Below, piece by piece: positions 1-10,500 of a stretch of DNA of 64,000 bases (within the stretch, counting starts at the first letter, position 1; every line of letters starts with the position of its first letter). Made by a program: the position numbers and the translations under genes. This DNA comes from Progne subis subis (taxonomy: Eukaryota; Chordata; Aves; Passeriformes; Hirundinidae): NCBI GenBank assembly GCA_022316685.1, contig JAKJHU010000062.1, forward strand, positions 1,151,001 through 1,215,000, in the 5' to 3' direction. The notes beneath the pieces are model-generated. The model saw only the letters and a program-made list of their open reading frames with translations, was not told where the DNA came from and made no database searches.

Positions 1-939
1 GATTTGCCAACTATTCACTTCCTCCTACAGGTAGTTTTGCCTTTACAGCTTTTTATTTCCAATCTGCACTGGCTTTATCTAGCCAGGCATTTTGTATGGG
101 GAGCAGCTGCCTGGAAATTCCTCCTGTAATCCTGTTAAATCATAACTAATACAAGTTGTTGCTCTGCTTTGACCGAGTCTTCAGGCATAACATCTTTTTC
201 ACAGCCTTACCCAGCTCGAAAATATATCTGAGCACATGAGCTTGCCTTCTTGTCTTTCACCATGCAGGTGAGCATGTTTATTAGTATGGTTGGTTGAAAT
301 GCAGGTTGCAGAATAATTTCCTAATTTACAATGCTAGTTCATAAAATTAGCATATTTTCCAGCAGTTTATTTTACCCTGGAGAATTTTCGGTATAAAGCA
401 GCCATAATTTTTACATCATTAACAGGAAACAAATCCAGCAAGTTGTAATAATGATTGAAATACCTCTAGTAATGCTATCCTGAGTCTTTGTCTGCCAGAT
501 AACTAATAATGCCCAGATCTTATCACACAGACATACTTCATACTTGTGCATCGTTATAGCTGTGTATAAATATGGCAAGCCTAACCAACCCATGAACATT
601 TAGTACTTCTTTGATGTTAAGGACATTTTTATAGCTTTTAGCAAGCCAATATGGTGCAAGAATTTTGAAAAGGAGATAAGAAAAGCAGCTAAGACTGACA
701 AGAGAGGCAGTCTTAGCTCCCAGCTGGCCTATATGGGAGGAGGATGACAAGTACATAGCATGTACTTGCAGCTTTCACTTCTCAGTCTCTTGGCAGCAGC
801 ACCTACTAAGGAGAAATGCTAGGTTCCCCTTCTAAAATGCTGTTTATCACCATTCTGCCTCACTAAATGGCGCCCAAATGCATGCCTGGGCCCAGAGAGT
901 TCTGGTGAATGGAAGTGGGAGGTGGTTCCATGTGATTGT
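1..939. other. PIK3C2G intron 5, no feature seen
   Basis: AT-rich unique-looking sequence. No exon with matching splice sites and PIK3C2G homology was found. Confidence 0.5.
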
Positions 940-1096
940 CCTCAGGCCTTAGAGTTGGGTCCCTCATGACAAGGAAGACACTGAGGTGCTGGAGTGTGTC
1001 CAGAGAAGGGAGCAGGGCTGGAGAAAGGTCTGGAGCACAGCTCTAATGAAGAGCCACTGAAAGAGATGGGATTGTTTAGCCTGGAGAAAACGGACC
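940..1096 (+). repeat. CR1 LINE fragment (ORF2 end)
   Basis: The string of motifs GTCCAGAGAAGGG, GGTCTGGAGCACA and TTGTTTAGCCTGGAGAAAA is the familiar end of avian CR1 ORF2. It is truncated on both sides and diverged, so an old copy. Confidence 0.75.
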
Positions 1097-1516
1097 TACA
1101 GCAAATGATCCCCTGTGCTCCTAAATTTCCTACACTCATCCTCCATACACGTCTTTTGCTGATCTCTTTATAGCAAGGACCAGAATGGAAATTTGGGCCA
1201 TGCTCCTAGGAGACCAGATGGGTCCTCAGTAAGCACCAGATACCCAGCTCAAACGAGTCACTACCCCTCTGTTTTCCTCCATCTGCTAAATGACAGGTGA
1301 GTCATTTAAGTTTACTATTGTTGGCAAAGTCCTTTATAACACAGAGATGAAAAACATGGCAGCTTCTTCATCTAAAAGTGGATTTTATCTAAATGGAATA
1401 TCATGAATGGTGAATGAGGAATCTATCTCATTTAGTGTTTGTCCATCACAGGCTGGCTTTACGATCAGCTTCACTTTGACTGCCAAGTTAAAGGCTCATC
1501 CTAGCTAGCCTCCATT

Positions 1517-1640
1517 AAAAAAAACCCAAAAAACCAAAAAAACCAAACAAAACAAAACAAAACAAAACAAAACCCCAAAAAAAAAACCAAAAAAAAACCC
1601 AAAAAAAAAAAAAACCCAAAGCAAACCAAACCAAAACATC
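1517..1640 (+). repeat. A/C-only low-complexity tract
   Basis: Runs of A broken by one to four C, with AACAA-type pentamers in the middle. There is essentially no G or T over about 100 nt. Several similar tracts occur elsewhere in the window. Confidence 0.9.
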
Positions 1641-2585
1641 AACAAAAAAGGTTTAAAAATCACTGAACTGTGAAAATATAATGAAGAGCAAACCTATTAT
1701 CTTTACAATATTTAGTCTCAAAAATTCTCTAATAGCAACTCACACATGAAAATTTTGATGGCTTCAATCATGGAAATCTGGGAAATATGAAACCTTTAGT
1801 GAAAACTTAAGTAATATGAAAAGGAGACAATTGGGGAAAATTACATGGATCCAAAAAATACTGATTTTTGCTAAGCAACAACTAAATTCTGAAAATAAAA
1901 AGTCTGAAATATTGAACAATTTTTCTTTCTCTTTGGTATCATTCCTGTCCCCAGTAGTTCTCAGAATTGTCCTTCAGTGGAAGGAGGCTTCCTGCAAATA
2001 GAAACAATTACAAACATAAATACTGCTGAATACCAGCTTACCGAATCAGTCTCCAGGCACAAATGTCCTCTAACAGCTCGTTCACACAGAACCTTCTTTG
2101 GTCATCCTCACACTGTGGAAGAGAGGTATATGGTGACATATATTATTCTGACAAAGAAGAATGCATAGTGGAAAGATTGACACGGTATTTTCCAAAGTCA
2201 GAATGTTCTGAGTCGTGTACAAGATGTTTTGATCTGAAATTTTATTTGGTGAATATTTTATGTTACACTGGGTGGTACTACACAGGTGGGGGAAAAAGTG
2301 TTCAGGAAAACAAGCTAGTTGGACATAGAACTTTAAATCAGATTCAGTGGGGGAACAGGATGTGCTTGAATCCAGGCAGGGAGAGTGGAGGCAGTGGCAT
2401 ATTCCATTCATGGGAGGCATGACAGGCAGACAACATGGCCTCGGGCATACATCAATTCTGCTTTGGTTTCACACCGAGGTGGACCAGAGGGAGAGATGAC
2501 GCAGAGTTAGAGGTGACCTGTGAGGGGAAGCATCACCCTGGGTAGCTGAGAAGCTTTGCCACTTGAGGGACCTGGGTGTTTCTTC
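1641..2585. other. Intronic stretch, no feature seen
   Basis: Mixed-composition intron sequence. Short open frames here have no homology, splice support or start context. Confidence 0.5.
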
Positions 2586-2591
2586 CACCAG

Positions 2592-2983
2592 TGTCACCGA
2601 GACACACAAAGCAGTCACACGCAGACAAGAGATTTTCGCAGGGCAGAGGTCCTTCTCCGATCCAGCTCAAAGCTGAATCCAGGCGAAGAGAGAGCCTCTT
2701 TGTTTTATTTCTTGCTTTCTATACATTTGTGGGTCTAGCAGAAGATTGGCTTCTGGGGTTTTTCACCTTTCAGCTAAGTGGCTAAACCAACTGTCAGTTA
2801 CAATTGTTTTCAGGTTAGAAATATGCAAACAAAGGACAGGGAATGAAAAACAAAGGATTTGTTTATGTTACATCTGTGGGAAAAGGTAGAAAACTGCTCT
2901 AATATTCTACAGTAACTAAAAGATCTGACTCCATTTATGAAAATTCAAAAGACTTTAAAAATCTCAGAAAAACCAGGGTAACA
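2592..2983 (-). mobile_element. Solo LTR of an endogenous retrovirus, family A, 392 bp
   Basis: The element begins TGTCACC and ends GGTAACA, with a perfect 6-bp target duplication CACCAG (2586-2591 and 2984-2989). Six-base duplications are typical of class II (ERVK-like) retroviruses. The AATAAA is on the minus strand (2704-2709 as TTTATT), so its transcription sense is probably minus, the same as PIK3C2G. A second copy lies at 51232-51621. No gag, pol or env sequence remains. Confidence 0.85.
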
Positions 2984-2992
2984 CACCAGCTC

Positions 2993-3325
2993 TTGTTGTG
3001 CTGGAAAATAAGATATTTTATTAAGTATGTCAGTAGCAAGTGGGTGTCCAAAGAAAACATCTTCATTGATGAAGGTGACCCATTGGCGAATAGGTGTACA
3101 GAAAAAGCACAGGACTTTAGGGCTTGTTTTGCCTCAGTCTTTAATACTGCTGATAAACCTTTGACTTCCCAATCCTCTCAGCTGGAGGAGCACAGCTAGA
3201 GCAACCGTGACCTTCCCTTTGTGGACACTGGTATTGTGAGGGGTCAGCTGCAGCAGTTCAATGTTCTTAAGTCCACAGAGTCTTGGTGGGATTCATCCTG
3301 GAGTAGTAAAGGAAAGAGAAGAAGG
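2993..3325 (+). repeat. CR1 LINE fragment (ORF2, start of reverse transcriptase)
   Basis: Translation shows SSKWVSKEN, DEGDPLANRCTEKAQDF and FASVFNTADKPLT, the linker before the CR1 reverse transcriptase. About 3279-3320, in another frame, gives PQSLGGIHPGVVKE, matching the usual GPDGIHPxVLKE. It is frameshifted, so inactive. It lies directly upstream of the RING gene. Confidence 0.75.
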
Positions 3326-3399
3326 GAAGAAAGGACGAAGAGAAGAGAAGGTAACACAGTTCATTTGCTAGAGATCTAGAGCCATCATCTAGTGCTGGA
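3326..3399. other. Purine-rich spacer between CR1 and the RING gene
   Basis: A GAAGAGAAGG-type purine run at 3316-3352, then a short unique stretch leading into the candidate promoter. Confidence 0.5.
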
Positions 3400-3470
3400 T
3401 TATGACATCACCAGTTATGGAGCCAATCTGATGATGGATTCACCTAGCAATGGGTTGCAACGTCACAGAT
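3400..3470 (+). promoter_or_regulatory. Possible upstream promoter elements of the RING gene
   Basis: About 290-360 nt before the ATG there is a CRE-like TGACATCA (3403-3410), a CCAAT box (3423-3427) and a CRE half-site ACGTCAC (3460-3466). No clear TATA box or start site can be fixed. The motifs are short and partly expected by chance, but they cluster just before the rise in GC content. Confidence 0.3.
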
Positions 3471-3757
3471 GAGCCAGCATTCCTGTGCCAGCTGGGTCAG
3501 CCCAGGACTTTTCCCAGCCCTAACACATGCAGGCAGTGTGAGCACCCGGGAGCTGCACTCTCAGCGGCAGAGGGGGACTGGGAGGCTTTCCTTCTTGAAG
3601 GACCTGGGCATTGCCACCATTCCCCCTCAGGGCAGCCTCTCTCCCTCTGCTTGTGTGACACCCGGCGCCGCAGCGCTGGCGAGAGGCAGTGGCTCGAAAC
3701 CCTGAGCAAGCTGCTCCTGCCTGACCAGCTCCAGCACGCTGCACATCTCTCCTGGAC

Positions 3758-4339
3758 ATGGCATCCACTGCCAAAGAAGACGTGGAGCAGAGCAGCTCTG
3801 CTGCGAGCGGCGGCAGACGGAGACAGCCGCCCCAGGCAAGGCCGCCTGAGGCAGAGGAAGACTCCCAGTGCCCCATCTGCCTGCGCCGCATGTGGAGGCC
3901 GGCCTACGTCACCTACTGCATGCACAAGTTCTGCTTCAAGTGCATCTGGCGGTGGGGCATGACCAGGGACACCTGCCCCGTGTGCCGGCAGCCCATGGAG
4001 AAGGTGCTGTACTCCGTGCGAGGGGACGGCAACTACCAGGAGTGCCCCATCGGCCTGACCGCCCGCCTGCAGAGGAGGCTGGCCAGGGCGAGGGGCTTGC
4101 AGCCAGTCTCTACTGTCACGGTACGGGTGAGGCAGGCAGCCCATGACCAGCAGCCCTTGGCTGGCAGAAGCAGGCCTGAAGACACTGAGGGCGCCGAGAG
4201 GCAGGAAGCGGCTCCAGGGCCCTCCAACGCCCATTCCCAGCAGGTTCCCGCGGCCTCACAGGAGATGGCCCCGCTGAGAGAAGGCGAGCGCCCGGATGAC
4301 CCTGCTGCTGCTCTGGAACCACAAAATGGCAGTGAATGA
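3758..4339 (+). CDS. TOPORS-like RING-finger protein, intronless
   Basis: A 193-residue open frame with a strong start context (GAC ATG G), a TGA stop and AATAAA 37 nt downstream. Residues 38-76 form a complete C3HC4 RING: C38, C41, C54, H56, C59, C62, C73, C76. The pattern CPICL...MHKFCFKCI...CPVCRQP, followed by an SVR motif near 87-91, resembles the RING of the E3 ubiquitin/SUMO ligase TOPORS. TOPORS is about 1,000 residues; this protein has only the RING, a short conserved tail and a disordered Pro/Glu/Gln-rich C-terminus. The long RS-rich and SUMO-interacting parts are absent. The frame is far richer in GC than its surroundings. It lies antisense inside PIK3C2G intron 5. A ubiquitin-ligase role is inferred from the intact zinc ligands; substrate unknown. 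An expressed lineage-specific paralogue and a decaying retrocopy are both possible, but all eight ligands and the frame are intact. Confidence 0.8.
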   Translation: MASTAKEDVEQSSSAASGGRRRQPPQARPPEAEEDSQCPICLRRMWRPAYVTYCMHKFCFKCIWRWGMTRDTCPVCRQPMEKVLYSVRGDGNYQECPIGLTARLQRRLARARGLQPVSTVTVRVRQAAHDQQPLAGRSRPEDTEGAERQEAAPGPSNAHSQQVPAASQEMAPLREGERPDDPAAALEPQNGSE

Positions 4340-4375
4340 CTTCTGCTTCTCAGCATCCCCTCTTCTACTTCATCC

Positions 4376-4381
4376 AATAAA
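4376..4381 (+). terminator. AATAAA polyadenylation signal of the RING gene
   Basis: A canonical AATAAA begins 37 nt after the stop codon of the RING gene on the same strand. No genomic poly(A) tail follows, so a recent processed-pseudogene tail is not visible. Confidence 0.6.
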
Positions 4382-4431
4382 CTGCATGGTCCTGCCCAGG
4401 ATGTGCGTTTCATGACCAAAAAATAATTCTA

Positions 4432-4600
4432 GGTCCATAAGGCCTCAGTGGGACTCATTCCAGAGCACTAAAGCTGATCTCATGGCTGGATCCCCTCCGT
4501 TCCTTACCAAAGGTCTTGAAAGTCTGAGGAAGTCCCAGCTGACTGGAAGTTAGTCAATGTCATCTCAATTTACAAGAAGAGCACAGGGAAACAGAACAGG
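4432..4600 (+). repeat. CR1 LINE fragment (reverse transcriptase), downstream of the RING gene
   Basis: It restarts at the same CR1 segment seen at 3270-3320 (GTCCATAAGGCCTCAGTGGG...ACTAAAGC). It continues to a frame reading ADWKLVNVISIYKK, the CR1 reverse-transcriptase DWKxANVxPIxKK motif. Diverged, with internal stops. Confidence 0.7.
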
Positions 4601-4639
4601 ATGCAATGGAATGGGACACAATGAAGGGGAGACAGGACA

Positions 4640-4850
4640 TAGTTTAGCTGGTGAGGACCTAGAATTTTCATGTAGTCCAACCACCCCATCTCTTCAGGGC
4701 TGCCCATGAATGAAAAGCCCATTACGAAGGACATTTTCTGAACGCCTTTTCTTAAGGGACTGATAGACACGAGGCATCAGTCACATTTCTGGGAACCCAT
4801 TTCTCGTGTTTGACCACCTAGCCCATAAAGAACCACATATCTGTGATTGA
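4640..4850 (-). repeat. CR1 LINE 3' fragment, inverted
   Basis: AGTCCAACCACCCCATCTCT, GGACATTTTCTGAACGCC and GTGTTTGACCACCTA match, in reverse orientation, the 3' end of avian CR1. The join to the preceding plus-strand CR1 piece makes an inverted pair. Confidence 0.6.
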
Positions 4851-7418
4851 TAGGATCCAAAGAGGGTTTGATGGACAACAGCAACAGGTCGGTGTACATG
4901 AATAATTTGCTATCTGGATGATTATTGTATACAAGATCTACCAAGATATTCATGTTTCTGTGACAGTAGTTAAACTACAAACTTAGTGGAGACTTCTGTA
5001 ATGAAACATATTACATATTTCAAAATTTAGAAGGATCATTTAGATCAGAGGTGGAGTTCTCCTCAAGGGCACATTATTTCACAAAAATAAACAGTAGCTG
5101 AATCCAAGATTGCTGAAGAATCTTAAAAAATTCCAGTTTCTTCCTAATTTGGTTTATAAATTTCTGCATCTTTTTATATGAATTCTGAAGGGAGGAATTT
5201 TTGTTCCATAACCTGACTCTTAAGTCTGTGACTTTCTAATGCACTTTACAGCAATGACAAAATGAACTGTGAGCTCAGTGTAGACTACACCAGATCCTTG
5301 AGTTCAGCATGGCTCAAGCAGGTTTTGAGCAGTACACCTAAAGAAATGTATAGAACTAAGTGCAGAGTGAAAGAAACGCTGCAGCTTTCAAGGAACTGTA
5401 TCTGCCTTCTCTGTTAGGTTTTTTTCTGGTCCTGATAGACTTGCTGGCACTCCTGTCTGTGAGCAGAACCTCTCCTTTCTGAACCAGTGCCCTGTCACAA
5501 GCATGACCTGGAGCTGGGGGAAAACTCTGTGTCTGTGACTTATTCCCCGTCAAGAGCTGCTCATGCTCTTTGTTATTATTAGTAACATGACAAATTTCAT
5601 GGCCTGAACCTTTCAGAGCCATGTCTTCCCCTGTGAAGGGGTGATCAATAATTCACTTTGAGATCTTAAAATGTCACCCTTCCCACTTAAATCCTACTGT
5701 AGAGTCCACAAATTCTTTGAGATGATGAGCATTTTCTAATGGCCTGAGTGACACAATCCCTTTAGAAAGACACAAATATTTAAATAACGTAAAAGTCTCC
5801 ACCTTCTCATCATGATGGGCCTCTGACTTCTCTCGTCTGTGATTATGCTCACAACGTTGACGCTTAACTCATTATGTCTGACAAAGTACTAATACTGATG
5901 CATATGAAAATAATAATAATAATAAAAATAAAAAAGGGTTTTTGTATTTTCAGGAAATATCACTTCCAATCTGTTTGTGTTCAAAAATCCTTTCCTGGAA
6001 GCAAGTGAGGCTGTTGTAAGAATCCTGTAAGTTTTTTTTTGCTGCCTGCCCACTACAAAGATTAATGCTTTCCTGAGATGATCAGAATGTGGGGACATCT
6101 GAAATTCTGAAATGCTGAAAAAATAGGATAGGCAAAGCATTCCCAGGAATTTCAGAGACTGCTAAAGCTTATCTTATGGCTTAAAAAACCCAACATCTAA
6201 TCTGAGGTCACCCACTAACTGAAAGAATTGTGATTTTATATAAAGCCCCTGGCCAAATTTCTTGCTAGTAATTGCTCATCTGAAGAAATGTTCCTGGTCT
6301 GGGTACTTCCTAATAGAATGCCAGCTTCCTACAAAAGGAAAGAACGCAAGTATTCTTTTTTTTTCTTTTCTTTTTTTTTTTTTTTTTTCTTCTTTTACAA
6401 AAGCATTGTGAACCTTTAGTTATTGGCCAAAATTCAAAAAGTGTCTGGAAAAAAAAAAAAAAAGGAAATAAAGAGTTGCTCATTACTTGTAAGTATCCAC
6501 TTATATTGGTTATTAAACAACATAGTAACTTGCATGTACAACCAGATACTTTTACCTATGCAACCTGAATTCAGCAGTATTATGTAAGGTAAGCAAAAGT
6601 CATGAGGGCAGCCTGCAGGTGTCCTTGGTGTAAAGTTGGGCTTCCTCAGCACAGAAACAAGCTGAAGTTTCCTAAGAGATTCCTAAACATACAGTTGGGT
6701 TCAAGTTTTGAAGATCTATGGAAGTAGATACTGATCTGGAGAAGGTAAATGACTTTCTTTATCTACACACTGGTTAAAATGTTAAATGTCTCTATCTACC
6801 TATCTATAAACATTACACATACGTATATTTGATCTCATCATAGTCCTTTTTTAATGGTCCAGGTAAGATGCTGTATTGAGCTTGATGTTTCACTTATGTT
6901 TCCCTTCTGACCAAACAGATATGAAAAGAAAGCCCCTATGCTTTTTTTGCTAGAATCTGCCATCTGACCCACACACTGACAAACTCAGGCTATTATCAGA
7001 GCCATGTAAAGCAGGTAATTGGTACTCTCTGTGAACAGAGACAACACACTGCCAGTGAACACTGCCCAGAGCTTCTGCTGGACCGCAAACTTTATGCTGG
7101 AAGTAAAATCAAAAGTAATAATTCTCTGACCACCTGAAATAAAACAGGATTAAATTCTGACAAAGCTGAATTTTCTCTTTTCTGAAAAAGTAACCCTTGG
7201 TCTTTTTCTCTACAGCTGCTCACTAGGTGTAAGCACAGAAGCAAAGCACAAATGCTCCCTGGGACATTTCAACTGCAGTTCAGTAATAATATATGCATTC
7301 TCAGGAAAGCAAATAATCTCTCTTTGACTATTACTGCAGGTTGCTGCGTAAAAGGATTGGTGGAATTTCTTTCCTTCAGGGATGCTGAAGGAGAGGGAAA
7401 GAAAAGAAGGCTACTTAC
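4851..7418. other. PIK3C2G intron 5, right part
   Basis: Mostly unique-looking AT-rich sequence. It contains a short AAT-type microsatellite (about 5908-5930) and a T-rich tract (about 6355-6390). No further exon could be supported. Confidence 0.5.
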
Positions 7419-7521
7419 TGTTCGAGCCAAACCTGGCTTCAAATTTGCAGCATGGTGTAGGCGAAGCTGAATGCAGGCGATGGCCTTACGAAGACTTTCA
7501 TGGCTTCCCAAAGTACAGCTG
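7419..7521 (-). CDS. PIK3C2G: PIK3C2G coding exon 5 (end of Ras-binding domain, residues 333-367)
   Basis: A 103-nt exon with acceptor TTTTCCTCCAAACTGCAG|CAGCTG and donor CGAACA|GTAAGTAGC (phase 0). It reads SCTLGSHESLRKAIACIQLR (334-353), then LHHAANLKPGLART (354-367). This aligns with the CLGSH...IQLHLQKSREAPGKLSRK stretch I recall at the end of the mammalian Ras-binding domain. The next expected exon (mammalian HEEDHSQFYLNQLLE region) was not found between 1 and 7418, so intron 5 is probably longer than 7.4 kb, although a very short exon could have been missed. Confidence 0.92.
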
Positions 7522-10500
7522 CTGCAGTTTGGAGGAAAACAACAAATAAATGGTTATCTCTGCTTGCCACTTCTTTTTCTCCTTGCTACCTCTCCTAAAA
7601 TCACCAGTAGTTTAAATTCTACGTGCAAAATAGACTGAATAGTACAAAACCAGTTCTTGGCACCTACTCCCATCGAAATTGATGGCTTTGGTTCTGGCAT
7701 GTTTTCTGGTAAAACAAATAATAGTTGCTTAGTTGTATCATTTACCATTAAGTTCTGAAACAGAACGACAAGGACACAAAGAAAGAATATCCTTTCACAA
7801 ACTGCATGTGCTCCCAAACCTTGAGATTATTTATGCATATTCTTCAAGCCCAAAGATTGCAGTAGCCTGGATATGAATGCACCACTGCAGAATGACTTGT
7901 AGTGTCTGGTACCCAACTCAAAAATCAACTACTAGCTGTAGGTCTGAAAATCATGTATATCAAGACAGGTGACCCTTGGTTCTCAAGGAAGTCTAAGTTT
8001 TCACCCTGTGCAGCTCACTCAGGTGGTGAAAGCAGAGCTCATCTTTTTCTTTCTCAAATCATGTGCCAGCCAAGATCAGACTCACTCAGCTGGAGTGGAT
8101 CCTACAAACTAAACTGCTGGTCAAAGATAATCCAGCAGCTCATGACAGGGGAATTCTTTAATTTTATTTCCTCTTTCCATTTGCCACTCTTGGCAACCTT
8201 TTCTAAATTAGAACACAGCCTTGGTTTGCCACTCTTAAAAATCACTTGGAACAAAAATAATTTCATTTTTCCCCCCTTCACATCTTGCTTTAAAGAGGTG
8301 AAATAATAAAAAAAAAAAATATTTCAGGGTTGAGGCAAACCTCTTTTTACATTTGAAAAAGTCCTTTGGGATTAATGAGAAAACAACAATGATTTTTACA
8401 AAGGCAAATTCATCACCAAAACAAGTTAGTATGCATCATCAGTTACAACTTTGGTGTGTGTTCAATTAGATTCAGGAGGCTTTGTTGAGCCCTCAGCCAC
8501 AGAAGCACAAAAAGGGATATTCCATATTTATACAGTTTTACAGCGTGGCAAGTTGTTTCAGAACTCCCTGGGCCATGAAGGAAAGATGTTTTTTTTTTTT
8601 TTTTTGGCATGTCAAGGGTCATGAAAAACTCAGAACTTAAATGTAAACTGTATTTCTACCTAAAAGGGCTTTTGATTGAATGTCTGAATAAAAATGGATG
8701 GATTTAGTAAAAAAAAAACCCCAAACAAAACCAAAATGCTCACCTATGAATAAATCATAGAAAGTGTGAATTAGATGAGACTCATCTCTCACACGGCAGC
8801 AGAAATCTTCAGCATAAATGAATGGATAAACTTAAATGAAGCTGCCATTCAGCATAATTACAGGGAATTTATACATCTTGTAAGTGTTCTGAGCTCGCAC
8901 TACACTGTGGCTAAGATACAGACTCTCCACTGAGGTTACAAAAGCTGTAAATGTATATACAGGATTCTTTTTTTAAACAAACGTATCAAATAAACATCAA
9001 AAGGTCCAAGATCATTTCCATCTGACAGAAATACCTAAGGCAAGGATCACCTCTGAAAGCACCTCCATACAGCTGCAAAAATTTCTTGATTTCGAGGGCA
9101 GAAAATACAAATGAAAGAGTGGGAGAAGTGCACACCAACACAGTGAAACACCTGGACTGGCTAAAAACATATCCCTGCTATAGCTAAATCCTTCTCCAAT
9201 CCCTTTTTAAAGCTGAAGTCCCCATGTCCCATTTCCAGCTCCTGGGACTGTACCAATGCATACATTCTCTTCTCCTCCTCAGCTCAACTCAGCTCAGCTC
9301 AGGTCTGTGTTCTGCCTACCCACAGCTTTCCTGAAAGTTCCTCCTCTCCTCATTTCACCTCGCCATGTTTGCCTCATGACTGTGATGATGAACTCCATGA
9401 TCTTTATACCTTTTTGTTGAGGAACACTTTCAGCGCAGCGCAAGCTGCGCGTTGTGCTCTGGGTGGTGGGGAAGGGCAGCAGTCCAGGCAAGAGGCCATG
9501 AACAGACACAGACTATTCACAAGGAAGGGATTATGACTGTCAGAGATTGGTCAGACTGGGAAGGTTCCTTAATGTTGTAGAACTGCCCCAACATATGTTT
9601 TTCTACTTAATGCCTCACTTGTTCCTGCCCTTTTCATTCTGTCCCACCATCAGCCTTTGGACAGGCGTAGTAACAAGAATATTACAGAGACATCCGTGAG
9701 TCCTGAGTCACCTTTTCCCTGATTCCTCCAGGATATAGATTCCTGTTGCAATGCCAGTGACAGGAACTGGTACAGCTAGACCAGTTCAGAGGATCTGTAC
9801 CTTCCTATGAAGAAACAATTCTGAACCACAGATATATAAAAACTGTCTTTTCCAAGTATAATTTTTCCTTGTCACCATGCTCGCAGGCAAAACAAGCTAC
9901 ACCAAGAGAAGCTTAATTCTGCTATTATAACTGCTTTGACATTAGTGGCTAGTGTTAGTTTCTGCTCTGTCAAGCAGATACTATCCATCAGCAAAGTCTT
10001 TATTGACATAGCAATGCTGCCTGAATCACTGCAAGCAGAAGTGGCCGTGCAGTTTCCTCATGAATGGATTTAATTTGCACGAGTACAAAGAGAAGAGTTT
10101 TGGCAGCTACGGTTGCACAAGGGGCTAGACAAAATGGATTAATGCCTCAACAAAGTTATGGGTAAACCTGGTCTAGATGAAAAGTGAGCTACAAGAAATA
10201 GAAGTGCAGCTTTGCCACAGATTGACAAACTACCTTTTAGCTGTACCCCAGGCAGATTTGCTACCATACCAGTACTACTAAGACAAAAGTGATATATCCC
10301 CTCTGGAAGATAAAGTGATTATTAGTAACTGGTTTGCAGCACTCTGAGCTCTGTAAAGGAAACAAAAATGAAAGCGTTACAACCTTGTTAACTCAACATT
10401 TTTTGATTTATATTTTTGCTGAAATTATATGGAGAATACAGCTCTGATGAGAATGCCATGAAGAGAAATGAAGTCTCTGTCTTTAGGAGATGTGGTTATG

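Noticed and set aside
2556..2785. Two overlapping open frames at the first LTR
   Set aside because: They lie inside a solo LTR and its flank; the same sequence recurs at 51.3-51.8 kb as another frame.
3497..4234. 245-residue open frame antisense to the RING gene
   Set aside because: It is a GC-driven shadow of the RING frame with no homology or start context of its own.
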